Counted from the stretch's first letter, positions 1 to 8,227 are shown. The stretch is DNA of 36,402 nucleotides from Agrobacterium albertimagni AOL15 (GCF_000300855.1 NZ_ALJF01000022.1:1-36402); one strand, 5' to 3'. The notes: a model not told the origin generated them from the sequence alone. A program made the numbers and translations.

Positions 1-1
1 G

Positions 2-61
2 CCGGCATACGAGATGATGAGACGAGGACCGCTCAAGCGTTCCGGGCTGGCGGTAAACTGA
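2..61 (+). CDS. C-terminal tail of an unidentified upstream protein (partial)
   Basis: One frame is open from the window edge and ends at a TGA whose last base is the A of the next gene's ATG (TGATG, 59-63). It encodes about 19 residues ending in RSGLAVN. The TGATG junction is a typical translational-coupling overlap, and the following gene has no convincing Shine-Dalgarno sequence of its own. Both points suggest a real gene end in the same operon as the TRAP genes. Too little is visible to name a family. A regulator or another catabolic enzyme of the cluster is possible, but this is inference. Confidence 0.4.
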   Translation, partial: PAYEMMRRGPLKRSGLAVN

Positions 62-570
62 TGCTGCAAGCCCTGCAAACCTATGTGCGTATCGTGGATG
101 CTTTCAATCGCCGCGTTGGCCGGATCGTCATGTATGGCGTCTTCGTCATGATGGGCATCCTGCTCTATTCGTCCATCTCGAAAGGCCTGTTCCTGCCAGC
201 GCACTGGACGCTGGAAATGGCGCAGTTCGTCATGGCCGGCTACTATCTGCTCGGCGGTGCCTATTCGCTGCAGCTCGACAGCCATGTGCGCATGGACCTG
301 CTTTACGGCCGCTGGTCGCCGAAGACCAAGGCCGTCGTCGATGTGATCACGATCATGATGCTCTTCGTTTATCTCTTCTTCCTGCTCTGGGGCGGGGTGT
401 CGAGCACCTCCTATGCGCTGCAATATGGTGAGACCAGCTATTCCTCCTGGTCGCCCTACATGGCACCCGTGAAGATCGTCATGGTCATCGGTATCTTCCT
501 GACCTTCCTGCAGGCGACGTCGATCTTCATCAAGGACCTTGCCGTCGCGATGGGGAGGCCGATCGCATGA
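61..570 (+). CDS. TRAP transporter small permease (DctQ family)
   Basis: This 169-residue protein has four predicted hydrophobic helices, at about residues 20-40, 50-68, 92-112 and 134-156. That is the topology and size of the small membrane subunit (DctQ) of tripartite ATP-independent periplasmic transporters. In the family, DctQ pairs with the large DctM subunit in the inner membrane and helps the periplasmic binding protein dock. The gene overlaps the preceding partial gene by TGATG and the large permease by ATGA (567-570), so the three are probably translated together. The frame stays open upstream of the chosen ATG, so a longer N-terminus cannot be excluded. The substrate cannot be read from this subunit. 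Confidence 0.88.
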   Translation: MLQALQTYVRIVDAFNRRVGRIVMYGVFVMMGILLYSSISKGLFLPAHWTLEMAQFVMAGYYLLGGAYSLQLDSHVRMDLLYGRWSPKTKAVVDVITIMMLFVYLFFLLWGGVSSTSYALQYGETSYSSWSPYMAPVKIVMVIGIFLTFLQATSIFIKDLAVAMGRPIA

Positions 571-1916
571 GCGGTTTTCTGAGCTATGAAATGATAGCGC
601 TGCTCATGTTCTCGTCGATGATGATGTCGATGCTCACAGGGCAGCGCGTTTTTGCGACGATCGGGTTCGTCGGCGTCGTGGCGGCGGCCGTGCTCTGGGG
701 CAATGGCGGCTTCGAGATGGGCTTCTCGGCCGGCATGAAGCTGATGAAGTGGTATCCGCTGCTGACGCTGCCGCTCTTCATCTACATGGGCTACATGCTG
801 TCGGAATCCGGCATTGCGGAAGACCTCTACAAGGCCTTCCACGTGTGGTTCGGCGGCATGCCGGGGGGGCTTGCCGTCGGTACGATCGGGCTGATGGTGG
901 TGATTTCGGCGATGAATGGCCTGTCCGTAGCCGGTATGGCCATCGGGGCCTCGATCGCGCTGCCGGAACTTTTGCGCCGTGGCTACGACAAGATCATGGT
1001 CTCCGGCGTCATCCAGGCCGGCAGTTCGCTCGGGATCCTGATCCCGCCGAGCGTGGTGCTGGTGCTTTACGGCATGATCGCGCGCCAGCCGGTGAGCCAG
1101 CTCTGGCTAGCGGGTGTCTTCCCGGGGCTGATGCTTGCGACGATGTTCTGCCTCTACATCATCATCCGCTGCCGGCTCAATCCGGCTCTCGGTCCAGCCC
1201 TTCCAAAGGAAGAGCGCGACATGCCGATGGTCGAAAAGCTGAAGCTGCTCAGAGCCGGCATTCTGCCGTTTCTCATCTTCTTCCTGATGATGGGCCTCTT
1301 CCTGATGGGCATCACCAGCCTCGTGGAGAGCTCGGCGGTCGGTGCGCTCGGCGCCCTGTTTGCAGCCTGGTACAAGGGACGCCTTTCCAAGGCAGTCTGG
1401 AACCGGGTGCTCGAGCAGACGCTTGGCATTTCCTGCATGTTTATGTGGATCATCCTCGCCGCGCTCTGCTTCGGCGCCGTCTTCGATGGGCTGGGAGCCG
1501 TCAGGGCAATCGAGACTTTGCTGGTGCGTGATATCGGTCTCACGCCATGGCAGATCCTGATCATCATGCAGCTGTCCTTCCTGGTGATGGGGGCGTTTCT
1601 CGACGACACGGCGATGCTCGTCATCGTCGCACCGCTCTACATTCCGCTCGTCGGCAAGCTCGATCTCGGTGTCGATAACGCGCTCATCTGGTACGGCGTG
1701 CTCTACACGATCACCTGCCAGATCGCCTACATGACCCCGCCTTTCGGCTACAATCTCTTCCTGATGAAGGCGATGGCGCCACCCGACATCCGGCTCATCG
1801 ATATCTACCGATCGGTCCTACCGTTCGTCCTGATCATGATGCTCGGCATGGTGATCATCATGATCTTCCCGCAGATCGCGACATGGCTGCCGAGCCAGAT
1901 CTACCTCAGAGGTTAG
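567..1916 (+). CDS. TRAP transporter large permease (DctM family)
   Basis: The protein has 449 residues and about 12 hydrophobic segments along its whole length. It carries the DctM-type loop GSSLGILIPPS (about residues 152-162), the signature region of the ion-coupled transport subunit. A second family-typical stretch, MGAFLDDTAMLVIVAP, lies near residues 341-356. The length is normal for DctM. Family members use a sodium or proton gradient, not ATP, to move substrate delivered by the periplasmic binding protein. The start overlaps the stop of the small permease by four bases (ATGA). The binding-protein gene follows after 105 bases containing two RNA hairpins. Confidence 0.93.
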   Translation: MSGFLSYEMIALLMFSSMMMSMLTGQRVFATIGFVGVVAAAVLWGNGGFEMGFSAGMKLMKWYPLLTLPLFIYMGYMLSESGIAEDLYKAFHVWFGGMPGGLAVGTIGLMVVISAMNGLSVAGMAIGASIALPELLRRGYDKIMVSGVIQAGSSLGILIPPSVVLVLYGMIARQPVSQLWLAGVFPGLMLATMFCLYIIIRCRLNPALGPALPKEERDMPMVEKLKLLRAGILPFLIFFLMMGLFLMGITSLVESSAVGALGALFAAWYKGRLSKAVWNRVLEQTLGISCMFMWIILAALCFGAVFDGLGAVRAIETLLVRDIGLTPWQILIIMQLSFLVMGAFLDDTAMLVIVAPLYIPLVGKLDLGVDNALIWYGVLYTITCQIAYMTPPFGYNLFLMKAMAPPDIRLIDIYRSVLPFVLIMMLGMVIIMIFPQIATWLPSQIYLRG

Positions 1917-1932
1917 CGTTCGAATGACAAGA

Positions 1933-1988
1933 GGCCCGGCAAACGGGCCCGGCACCAGGACTACCCGCCGGACCTCAGGTCCTGCGGG
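1933..1988 (+). other. Two stable hairpins between the TRAP permease and binding-protein genes
   Basis: The first hairpin pairs GGCCCG (1933-1938) with CGGGCC (1944-1949) around a 5-base loop. The second pairs CCCGC (1964-1968) with GCGGG (1984-1988) and, inside it, GGACCT (1970-1975) with AGGTCC (1977-1982). No U-run follows either, so they are unlikely to be efficient terminators. In many transporter operons such structures protect the downstream binding-protein message or reduce upstream mRNA, giving excess periplasmic protein. That role is inferred. Confidence 0.6.
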
Positions 1989-2021
1989 CTTCAAAAGAAA
2001 CGAAGAACAGAGGGAAACAAC

Positions 2022-3062
2022 ATGACCAACAGCAGACGTTCATTCCTGAAGACGGCCGCCATGGCGACCCCTGCCGTTCTGGCAGCCCCTTACGTCAAGG
2101 CGCAGAACGCCAAGATCACCTGGCGCCTGCAGACCTATGCCGGTGCGGCACTCGCCGAATTCGTCATCCGGCCTGCGGTCGACGCCTTCAACAAGGCGGC
2201 CAACGGGGAAATGGAGATACAGCTGTTCACGGCAGACCAGCTCGTGCCCACAGGCGAGCTCTTCCGCGCCATGCAGGCCGGCACGATCGACGCCGTCCAG
2301 TCGGACGACGACTCGATGAACTCGCCTGTTGATATCAAGGTCTTCGGTGGCTACTTCCCGTTCGCCTCGCGCTACAGCCTTGATGTGCCGACGCTGTTTT
2401 ACGAATACGGCCTCGCCGAAATCTGGGATCAGGCCTATTCGGAAGTGGGCGTGAAGTGGCTCTCCGCCGGCGCCTGGGACCCGTGCAACTTCGCCACCAA
2501 CAAGCCGATCACCAAACTCGATGACCTGAAGGGCCTGCGCGTCTTCACTTTCCCGACGGCCGGTCAGTTCCTGTCGCAATTCGGCGTCGTGCCTGTCACC
2601 ATTCCGTTCGAAGATGTGCCGGTTGCCATGCAGACGGGTGAAATCGACGCGATCGCCTGGTCCGGCATCACCGAAGTCTTCACCTCGGGCTGGGTCGATG
2701 TCACCAAGTACTTCCTGACCAACAATGTGTCGGGCGGCTGGTGCGGTTCGTTCTTCGCCAATGCCGATCGCTGGAACGAGGTCCCGCCACACCTGCAGAC
2801 CCTGTGGCAGATGTGCATGGATTCCTCGCACTACAAGCGTCTGCACTGGTACTGGGGTGGCGAAGCCCGCCTTCGTGCCGAGGGTGGCCGCCTGGAACTC
2901 ACCAGCATCCCGGATGCCGAATGGAAGTCGGTCGAAGATGCGGCCCTCGTCTTCTGGGACGAAGTCGCCAAGCAGACCGAGCGCACCGGCAAGGTCGTGG
3001 AGATCCTCAAGAAGTACAATTCCGACATGGAAAAAGCCGGCAAGCCCTATCGCTACGGCTGA
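2022..3062 (+). CDS. TRAP transporter substrate-binding protein (DctP family), Tat-exported
   Basis: This 346-residue periplasmic binding protein starts with a twin-arginine signal (SRRSFLK at residues 4-10, a hydrophobic stretch, and a likely cut after VKA at about residue 27). That implies folded export through Tat. The body follows the DctP fold. The segment GLRVFTF contains Arg173, the position that in characterised DctP proteins makes a salt bridge to the substrate carboxylate. The later QTGEIDAIAWSG corresponds to the family's QTGxIDG motif. A clear Shine-Dalgarno (agaggga) precedes the ATG. The neighbouring ligase and dehydrogenases suggest the ligand is their substrate or a related acid. 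The ligand itself is unknown. Confidence 0.92.
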   Translation: MTNSRRSFLKTAAMATPAVLAAPYVKAQNAKITWRLQTYAGAALAEFVIRPAVDAFNKAANGEMEIQLFTADQLVPTGELFRAMQAGTIDAVQSDDDSMNSPVDIKVFGGYFPFASRYSLDVPTLFYEYGLAEIWDQAYSEVGVKWLSAGAWDPCNFATNKPITKLDDLKGLRVFTFPTAGQFLSQFGVVPVTIPFEDVPVAMQTGEIDAIAWSGITEVFTSGWVDVTKYFLTNNVSGGWCGSFFANADRWNEVPPHLQTLWQMCMDSSHYKRLHWYWGGEARLRAEGGRLELTSIPDAEWKSVEDAALVFWDEVAKQTERTGKVVEILKKYNSDMEKAGKPYRYG

Positions 3063-3148
3063 TCACACGACATGGCGATCCGGCTTCTGCCGGGTCGCCT
3101 TCACAAAACAAGACGGCATGAGCCAATCGCTGCCCTGGGAACACCGAG

Positions 3149-4516
3149 ATGACCACTTACACATTCGAAGAGTTGAAAAAAGACGTCGCAGAAGGGCGCA
3201 TCGACACGGTTCTGGCGTGTCAGGTGGACATGCAGGGCCGATTGATGGGCAAGCGGTTCCAGGCGGAGTTCTTCGTCGAGAGCGCTTACAAGGAAACCCA
3301 TAGCTGCAACTACCTGCTCGCCACCGACATGGAGATGGAAACCGTCTCCGGCTACAAGGCGACAAGCTGGGAGAAGGGCTACGGCGACTATACGATGAAG
3401 CCCGATCTTTCGACGCTTCGCCGGATCCCCTGGCTCGAAGGCACGGCGCTGGTTCTCTGCGACATGCTCGACCATGCCACCCATGCCGAAGTGCCGCATT
3501 CGCCGCGCGCAATCCTGAAGAAGCAGGTCGCCCGGCTTGAAGCCATGGGCATGAAGGCCTTTATGGCGACCGAACTCGAATTCTTCCTCTTCGCTCAGAC
3601 CTATGACGACGCGCGGCTTTCCGGCTATCGCGACCTGAAGACGGTCTCGGGCTACAACGAGGATTATCATATCTTCCAGACGACCAAGGAAGAGGACGTG
3701 ATGCGGGCGATCCGAAAGGGTCTGCAGGGAGCCGGCATTCCGGTCGAGAATTCCAAGGGCGAGGCCTCCGCCGGCCAGGAAGAGATCAATGTCCGTTATG
3801 CCGACGTGCTCACCATGGCCGACCGGCACGTGATCATCAAGAATGGCTGCAAGGAGATCGCCTGGTCAAAGGGCAAGGCCATCACCTTCCTCGCCAAGTG
3901 GCATTACAATGCCGCCGGCTCCTCGTCGCATATCCATCAGTCTCTCTGGTCGGCCGATGGCAAGACGCCGCTGTTCTTCGACAAGGACGGTGAATACGGC
4001 ATGTCGGAGACGATGAAGCACTACATGGCCGGGCTTCTAGCCCATGCCAGCGACTTCACCTACTTCCTCGCTCCCTACATCAACTCTTACAAGCGCTTTG
4101 TCGCCGGCACATTTGCGCCGACCAAGGCGATCTGGTCGAAGGACAACCGCACCGCCGGCTACCGTTTGTGCGGCGAGGCGAGCAAGGGCATCCGCGTCGA
4201 ATGCCGCGTGGGTGGTTCCGATCTCAACCCGTATCTCGCCATGGCAGCACTGCTCGCGGCCGGGATCGACGGCATCGAGAAGAAGATGGCGCTGGAGCCG
4301 GAATTCTCGGGCGATGCTTACGGCGCAAAGGAGGCTCGCGAGATTCCTCGTACTTTGCGGGCGGCTGCGGAAACGCTTCGCGGATCGCAGATGCTGCGGG
4401 CTGCTTTCGGCGATGACGTCGTCGATCACTATGTTCGTGCTGCGGAGTGGGAGCAGGAAGAATATGATCGTCGGATCACGGACTGGGAGGTTGCGCGCGG
4501 CTTCGAACGGGCGTGA
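3149..4516 (+). CDS. Glutamine-synthetase-like ligase, probable gamma-glutamyl-amine synthetase
   Basis: This 455-residue protein has the catalytic core of the GS superfamily. It shows ELEFF metal ligands (Glu142/Glu144), QEEIN (Glu211/Glu212), the ATP/metal His region SSHIHQSLW (His261, His263), DNRT with Arg334 and RVECRVGGSDLNPYLA (349-364). The loop that in true glutamine synthetases reads DGSSIGG and holds the ammonium-site Asp is not present; the corresponding stretch reads ATDMEMETVSG (58-68). Relatives lacking that loop (PuuA, IpuC, GMAS, GlnA4-type enzymes) join glutamate to an amine other than ammonia. I infer a similar ATP-dependent gamma-glutamylation here. The setting, between a TRAP system and two dehydrogenases, fits amine or amino-alcohol catabolism. 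The amine is unknown, and a FluG-like role is the alternative. Confidence 0.85.
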   Translation: MTTYTFEELKKDVAEGRIDTVLACQVDMQGRLMGKRFQAEFFVESAYKETHSCNYLLATDMEMETVSGYKATSWEKGYGDYTMKPDLSTLRRIPWLEGTALVLCDMLDHATHAEVPHSPRAILKKQVARLEAMGMKAFMATELEFFLFAQTYDDARLSGYRDLKTVSGYNEDYHIFQTTKEEDVMRAIRKGLQGAGIPVENSKGEASAGQEEINVRYADVLTMADRHVIIKNGCKEIAWSKGKAITFLAKWHYNAAGSSSHIHQSLWSADGKTPLFFDKDGEYGMSETMKHYMAGLLAHASDFTYFLAPYINSYKRFVAGTFAPTKAIWSKDNRTAGYRLCGEASKGIRVECRVGGSDLNPYLAMAALLAAGIDGIEKKMALEPEFSGDAYGAKEAREIPRTLRAAAETLRGSQMLRAAFGDDVVDHYVRAAEWEQEEYDRRITDWEVARGFERA

Positions 4517-4568
4517 CCAAAGGCGGCCTTGAGCCCGCCACCATCCCCGGCGTAAGGGTGGAAACAAG

Positions 4569-4590
4569 GACAGCGGCTGCGGCCGCTGTC
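4569..4590 (+). other. Intercistronic hairpin between GS-like ligase and aldehyde dehydrogenase
   Basis: GACAGCGGC (4569-4577) pairs perfectly with GCCGCTGTC (4582-4590) across a TGCG tetraloop. The following bases (atctcgttct) are only weakly U-rich, so this is more likely a processing or stability hairpin, or a leaky terminator, than a full stop. The next gene has its own Shine-Dalgarno (aggaag, just before 4621). Confidence 0.55.
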
Positions 4591-4620
4591 ATCTCGTTCT
4601 AGAACAACAGGAAGACGATC

Positions 4621-6006
4621 ATGACCATGATCCAATGCATTTCGCCGATCGACGGATCGGTTTACGCGGAACGTCCGGCCATGTCGCTGGAAGCGGCGAC
4701 CGAGGCTGTGGCCCGCGCCCGTAAGGCGCAGAAGGCCTGGGCGCGCCGACCGCTGGAAGACCGCGTGCAGCTGGTTCTGAAGGGCGTTGCCCGTCTCAAC
4801 GAGATGGCCGATGAAGTGGTGCCGGAACTCGCCCATATGATGGGCCGTCCGGTGCGCTACGGCGGTGAATACAAGGGCTTCAATGAGCGCTCGAACTATG
4901 TAGCAGCCATCGCTGCCGACTCTCTTGCGCCGCTGGTCGTGGAAGCCAGCGACACGTTCGAGCGCCGGATCGAGCGCGAGCCGCATGGCGTCGTCTTCGT
5001 CATCGCGCCTTGGAACTATCCCTACATGACCGCGATCAACACGATCGCGCCGGCGCTGATGGCGGGCAACACCGTCGTCATCAAGCATGCTACCCAGACG
5101 CTTCTCGTCGGCGAGCGCATGGTGCGCGCTTTCGTCGAGGCGGGCGTTCCCGATGATGTCTTCATCAATCTCTTCCTCGACCATGCCACGACGTCCGCCC
5201 TGATCGCGGCCGGTAATTTCAACTTCATCAACTTCACCGGGTCGGTCGAAGGCGGGCGTTCGATCGAGCGTGCCGCTGCCGGCACTTTTGCCGGTCTCGG
5301 GCTCGAGCTCGGCGGCAAGGATCCCGGCTACGTCATGGAAGACGCCGACCTGGAGGCTGCCGTCGATACGCTGATGGATGGCGCGACCTATAATTCCGGC
5401 CAGTGCTGCTGCGGTATCGAGCGCATCTATGTGCATGAAAGCCTCTACGATGCCTTCGTCGACAAGTCGGTTGCCTGGGTGTCGAACTACAAGCTCGGCA
5501 ATCCGCTCGATCCGGACACGACGCTCGGGCCCATGGCCAATAAGCGCTTCGCCAAGGTGGTGCGCGAGCAGATCGCCGATGCCGTCTCGAAGGGCGCGAA
5601 GGCACTTGTCGATCCGAAGCTCTTCCCGGCCGATGACGGCGGTGCCTATATCATGCCGCAGATCCTGGTGAACGTCGATCACTCCATGGCCTTCATGAAG
5701 GACGAAACCTTTGGCCCGGCTGTCGGCATCATGAAGGTCAAGGGCGACGGCGAGGCGCTCGAACTGATGAACGACAGCCCCTATGGCCTCACCGCGTCGC
5801 TCTGGACGCAGGATCCCGAGCGCGCCGCGCGCATTGGCCGCGACATCGAAACGGGTACTGTGTTCATGAATCGTGCCGACTATCTCGACCCGGCGCTCTG
5901 CTGGACCGGCGTCAAGGAAACCGGCAAGGGCGGCTCGCTCTCCGTGCTCGGCTTCCAGAACCTCACCCGTCCGAAATCCTATCACTTGAAGAAAGTCACG
6001 AAATGA
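4621..6006 (+). CDS. NAD(P)-dependent aldehyde dehydrogenase
   Basis: This 461-residue member of the ALDH superfamily has the cofactor-binding IAPWNYP motif (128-134). The general-base glutamate is Glu229 in LELGGKD. The nucleophilic cysteine is predicted at Cys263 in GQCCC, exactly 34 residues after the glutamate as in the family. A conserved ETFGP follows later. Three consecutive cysteines (262-264) at the active site are slightly unusual. The expected reaction is oxidation of an aldehyde to its acid with NAD(P)+. The stop overlaps the start of the alcohol dehydrogenase (ATGA), so the two are very likely co-translated and act in sequence, alcohol to aldehyde to acid. A second ATG at 4627 is possible, but 4621 has better Shine-Dalgarno spacing. 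Confidence 0.92.
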   Translation: MTMIQCISPIDGSVYAERPAMSLEAATEAVARARKAQKAWARRPLEDRVQLVLKGVARLNEMADEVVPELAHMMGRPVRYGGEYKGFNERSNYVAAIAADSLAPLVVEASDTFERRIEREPHGVVFVIAPWNYPYMTAINTIAPALMAGNTVVIKHATQTLLVGERMVRAFVEAGVPDDVFINLFLDHATTSALIAAGNFNFINFTGSVEGGRSIERAAAGTFAGLGLELGGKDPGYVMEDADLEAAVDTLMDGATYNSGQCCCGIERIYVHESLYDAFVDKSVAWVSNYKLGNPLDPDTTLGPMANKRFAKVVREQIADAVSKGAKALVDPKLFPADDGGAYIMPQILVNVDHSMAFMKDETFGPAVGIMKVKGDGEALELMNDSPYGLTASLWTQDPERAARIGRDIETGTVFMNRADYLDPALCWTGVKETGKGGSLSVLGFQNLTRPKSYHLKKVTK

Positions 6007-7148
6007 ACATCGTCGCCAATTGGAGCTATCCAACCGCCATCAAGATGGGACGTGGCCGCATCAAGGAACTGGCGGACGCTTGCAAGTCGCTCGGCATGAA
6101 GAAGCCGCTCTTGATCACCGACCGGGGGCTTGCCCCGATGGCGATCACCCAGACGGCACTTGAGGTGCTGGAAGAGGCCGGTCTCGGTCGCGCGCTCTTT
6201 GCCGATGTCGATCCGAACCCGAATGAGAAGAACCTCGAAGCCGGCATCAAGGCCTACAAGGATGGCGGCCACGACGGCGTTGTCGCCTTCGGTGGCGGCT
6301 CGGGCCTCGATCTCGGCAAGTGCGTCGCCTTCATGGCTGGCCAGACCCGGCCGGTCTGGGATTTCGAGGATATCGGCGACTGGTGGACACGCGCCAATTC
6401 CGACGCGATCGCGCCGATCGTTGCCGTGCCGACAACGGCTGGCACCGGTTCGGAAGTCGGCCGCGCCTCCGTCATCACGAACTCCGAGACGCATGTGAAG
6501 AAGATCATCTTCCATCCGAAGTTCCTGCCCGGTGTCGTCATCTGCGATCCGGAGCTGACCGTCGGCATGCCGAAAATGATTACGGCCGGTACCGGCATGG
6601 ATGCCTTTGCGCACTGCCTGGAAGCCTATTCCTCGCCCTTCTACCATCCGATGAGCCAGGGCATCGCGCTTGAGGGCATGCGGCTGGTCAAGGAATTTCT
6701 GCCGCGCGCCTATCACGACGGCACGGACATTGAGGCGCGCACCAACATGATGTCGGCGGCTGCCATGGGCGCCGTTGCCTTCCAGAAGGGGCTCGGCGCC
6801 ATCCACGCGCTGTCGCATCCGATCGGCGCCGTCTACAACACCCATCACGGGATGACGAACGCCGTTGTCATGCCGCCGGTGCTGAAGTTCAACCGTCACG
6901 TGATCGAGGACCGTATCGAGCGGGCGGCGGCCTATCTCGGCATCGCCGGCGGCTTCGACGGCTTCTATGACTATGTGCTCGCTCTTCGCGCCGAGCTCAA
7001 CGTGCCGGCCGATCTGACGGCCATGGGCATCGCCAATGACCGGATCGACGAGCTCTCGGCCATGGCAATCGAGGATCCGAGCGCCGGCGGCAATCCGGTC
7101 AAGATGACGCTGGAGAATACCAAGCAGCTCTTCGCCGACTGCTTCTGA
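6003..7148 (+). CDS. Iron-containing (group III) alcohol dehydrogenase
   Basis: This 381-residue protein has the Fe-ADH layout. The nucleotide-binding GGGSGLD lies at 97-103. Four metal ligands can be placed by their spacing to E. coli FucO: Asp200 and His204 in GTGMDAFAHCLEAY, His268 in GAIHALSHP and His282 in YNTHHG. It should interconvert an alcohol and an aldehyde with NAD(P)(H). The start overlaps the aldehyde dehydrogenase by four bases, and a strong terminator follows at 7169-7201, so this is the last gene of the catabolic unit. In the proposed pathway it would oxidise the hydroxyl group of a gamma-glutamylated amino alcohol or a free alcohol. That substrate is inference. Confidence 0.92.
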   Translation: MNIVANWSYPTAIKMGRGRIKELADACKSLGMKKPLLITDRGLAPMAITQTALEVLEEAGLGRALFADVDPNPNEKNLEAGIKAYKDGGHDGVVAFGGGSGLDLGKCVAFMAGQTRPVWDFEDIGDWWTRANSDAIAPIVAVPTTAGTGSEVGRASVITNSETHVKKIIFHPKFLPGVVICDPELTVGMPKMITAGTGMDAFAHCLEAYSSPFYHPMSQGIALEGMRLVKEFLPRAYHDGTDIEARTNMMSAAAMGAVAFQKGLGAIHALSHPIGAVYNTHHGMTNAVVMPPVLKFNRHVIEDRIERAAAYLGIAGGFDGFYDYVLALRAELNVPADLTAMGIANDRIDELSAMAIEDPSAGGNPVKMTLENTKQLFADCF

Positions 7149-7168
7149 GATATTCGGTCAGTAACTGC

Positions 7169-7201
7169 ATGGCTCCGGCACGGCGTGCCGGGGCCATTTT
7201 T
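7169..7201 (+). terminator. Rho-independent terminator after the alcohol dehydrogenase
   Basis: ATGGCTCCGGCAC (7169-7181) pairs with GTGCCGGGGCCAT (7185-7197) with a single G:U pair and a 3-base loop. TTTTT follows (7197-7201). It lies 20 bases after the stop codon and closes the TRAP/ligase/dehydrogenase operon. Confidence 0.9.
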
Positions 7202-7507
7202 CATGAGATGCAATGACGTCCGCCGCCCGCGCCTTTCAAAGGGTGTCGGTAATCGGGCCAGAACAGCGCGGGCCCGGATGCTGCCTTTGGATGGCAATTC
7301 CCGGTAGGCCAAGTGCTTTCCTGCTCATTCCTATCTGCGAATATGCTATGTTTTTCCATCGCTTCTCCCCAATATGGGGGAGGGGTGGCAGGTGGATGTT
7401 TCCTTTTTGTTAACCATGTTTCAGCCATGATGGCTGCATGGGGCACCGATGACGCAGGTAGCCCAAGAGCGATGAGCCGCTCGGATCCGACCTCCCAAGG
7501 AAACAGC
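7202..7507. other. Non-coding gap between the catabolic operon and the ParA gene
   Basis: No gene is supported in these 306 bases. The ParA frame stays open up to an ATG at 7313, but the encoded stretch is low-complexity and unlike ParA. The gap holds an inverted repeat CAGCCAT-g-ATGGCTG (7422-7436), about 70 bases before the ParA start, and a Shine-Dalgarno-like aagga near 7497. The inverted repeat could be an operator; nothing else stands out. Confidence 0.5.
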
Positions 7508-8227
7508 ATGCCAGTCATTTCTTTCGCCAATGCCAAGGGTGGTGCCGGCAAGACCACCGCAGCCCTCCTGCTTGCCACCGAACTGGCCCATCAGGGATAC
7601 CGCGTCGCCATCCTTGATGCCGATCCGCAGCGCTGGATCACCCAGTGGCACGAGATCTCGGGTCCGCAGCGCAATATCGAAGTGATCTCCGAGGTGACGG
7701 TCGCTTCCGTCCAGGGACATATCCGCGAGCTGTCGCGCAGCAACGACTACATCATCATGGATCTGGCCGGTGCGCGCGACGCCATGGTCACGACCGCGAT
7801 CGGCCTCTCCGACCATGTGATGATCCCGGTCCAGGGTTGCGCCATGGATGCCAAGGGTGGCGCCCAGATCCTCGACCTGATCAAGCTGATGGAAGATGCG
7901 GGCAACCTCGTCATTCCGCATTCGGTCGTTCTCACACGTGTCACCTCCATGGTGACGACGCGCGCGCTTCTGACCATCAAGGGGCTGCTGGCTGCCCGCG
8001 GCGTCAATGTCATCAACACGCCGATTGCCGAGCGCAGTGCATATCGCGAGATCTTCGACTGTGGTGGCACGCTGTATTCGATGGATACGGCGAAGATCAG
8101 CAATCTCGACAAGGCTCAGGACAATGCCAAGGCCTTCGCCACCGAGGTCATGCGCCTGCTGCCGGTCAAGGTGATCCGCTCCAGCGAGCCGCGCCGCCTC
8201 TTCCGTCTGGTGCGATCAGCCGCCTGA
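7508..8227 (+). CDS. Orphan ParA/MinD-family ATPase
   Basis: This 239-residue P-loop ATPase has a deviant Walker A, KGGAGKTT (residues 10-17), beginning right after a short MPVISFANA strand as in ParA/MinD proteins. DADPQ (35-39) forms the switch region and IIMDLAGA the Walker B-like strand. Family members dimerise on ATP and position DNA, receptors or cell-pole cargo. I chose ATG 7508 because the protein then begins at the family's first strand and aagga precedes it. An upstream ATG (7313) would add 65 unsupported residues. There is no ParB, parS-like cluster or replication gene nearby, so a plasmid-partition role is unlikely. A chromosomal VirC1-like or cargo-positioning role is more plausible, but unknown. 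Confidence 0.88.
   Translation: MPVISFANAKGGAGKTTAALLLATELAHQGYRVAILDADPQRWITQWHEISGPQRNIEVISEVTVASVQGHIRELSRSNDYIIMDLAGARDAMVTTAIGLSDHVMIPVQGCAMDAKGGAQILDLIKLMEDAGNLVIPHSVVLTRVTSMVTTRALLTIKGLLAARGVNVINTPIAERSAYREIFDCGGTLYSMDTAKISNLDKAQDNAKAFATEVMRLLPVKVIRSSEPRRLFRLVRSAA

Noticed and set aside
4429..6033. 534-codon minus-strand frame over the aldehyde dehydrogenase
   Set aside because: It is antisense to a gene with a full ALDH active site and has a shadow-type composition.
7313..7507. N-terminal extension of the ParA protein
   Set aside because: The extra 65 residues are Cys/Ser/Gly-rich and unlike ParA. The internal ATG 7508 starts exactly at the family's first strand.
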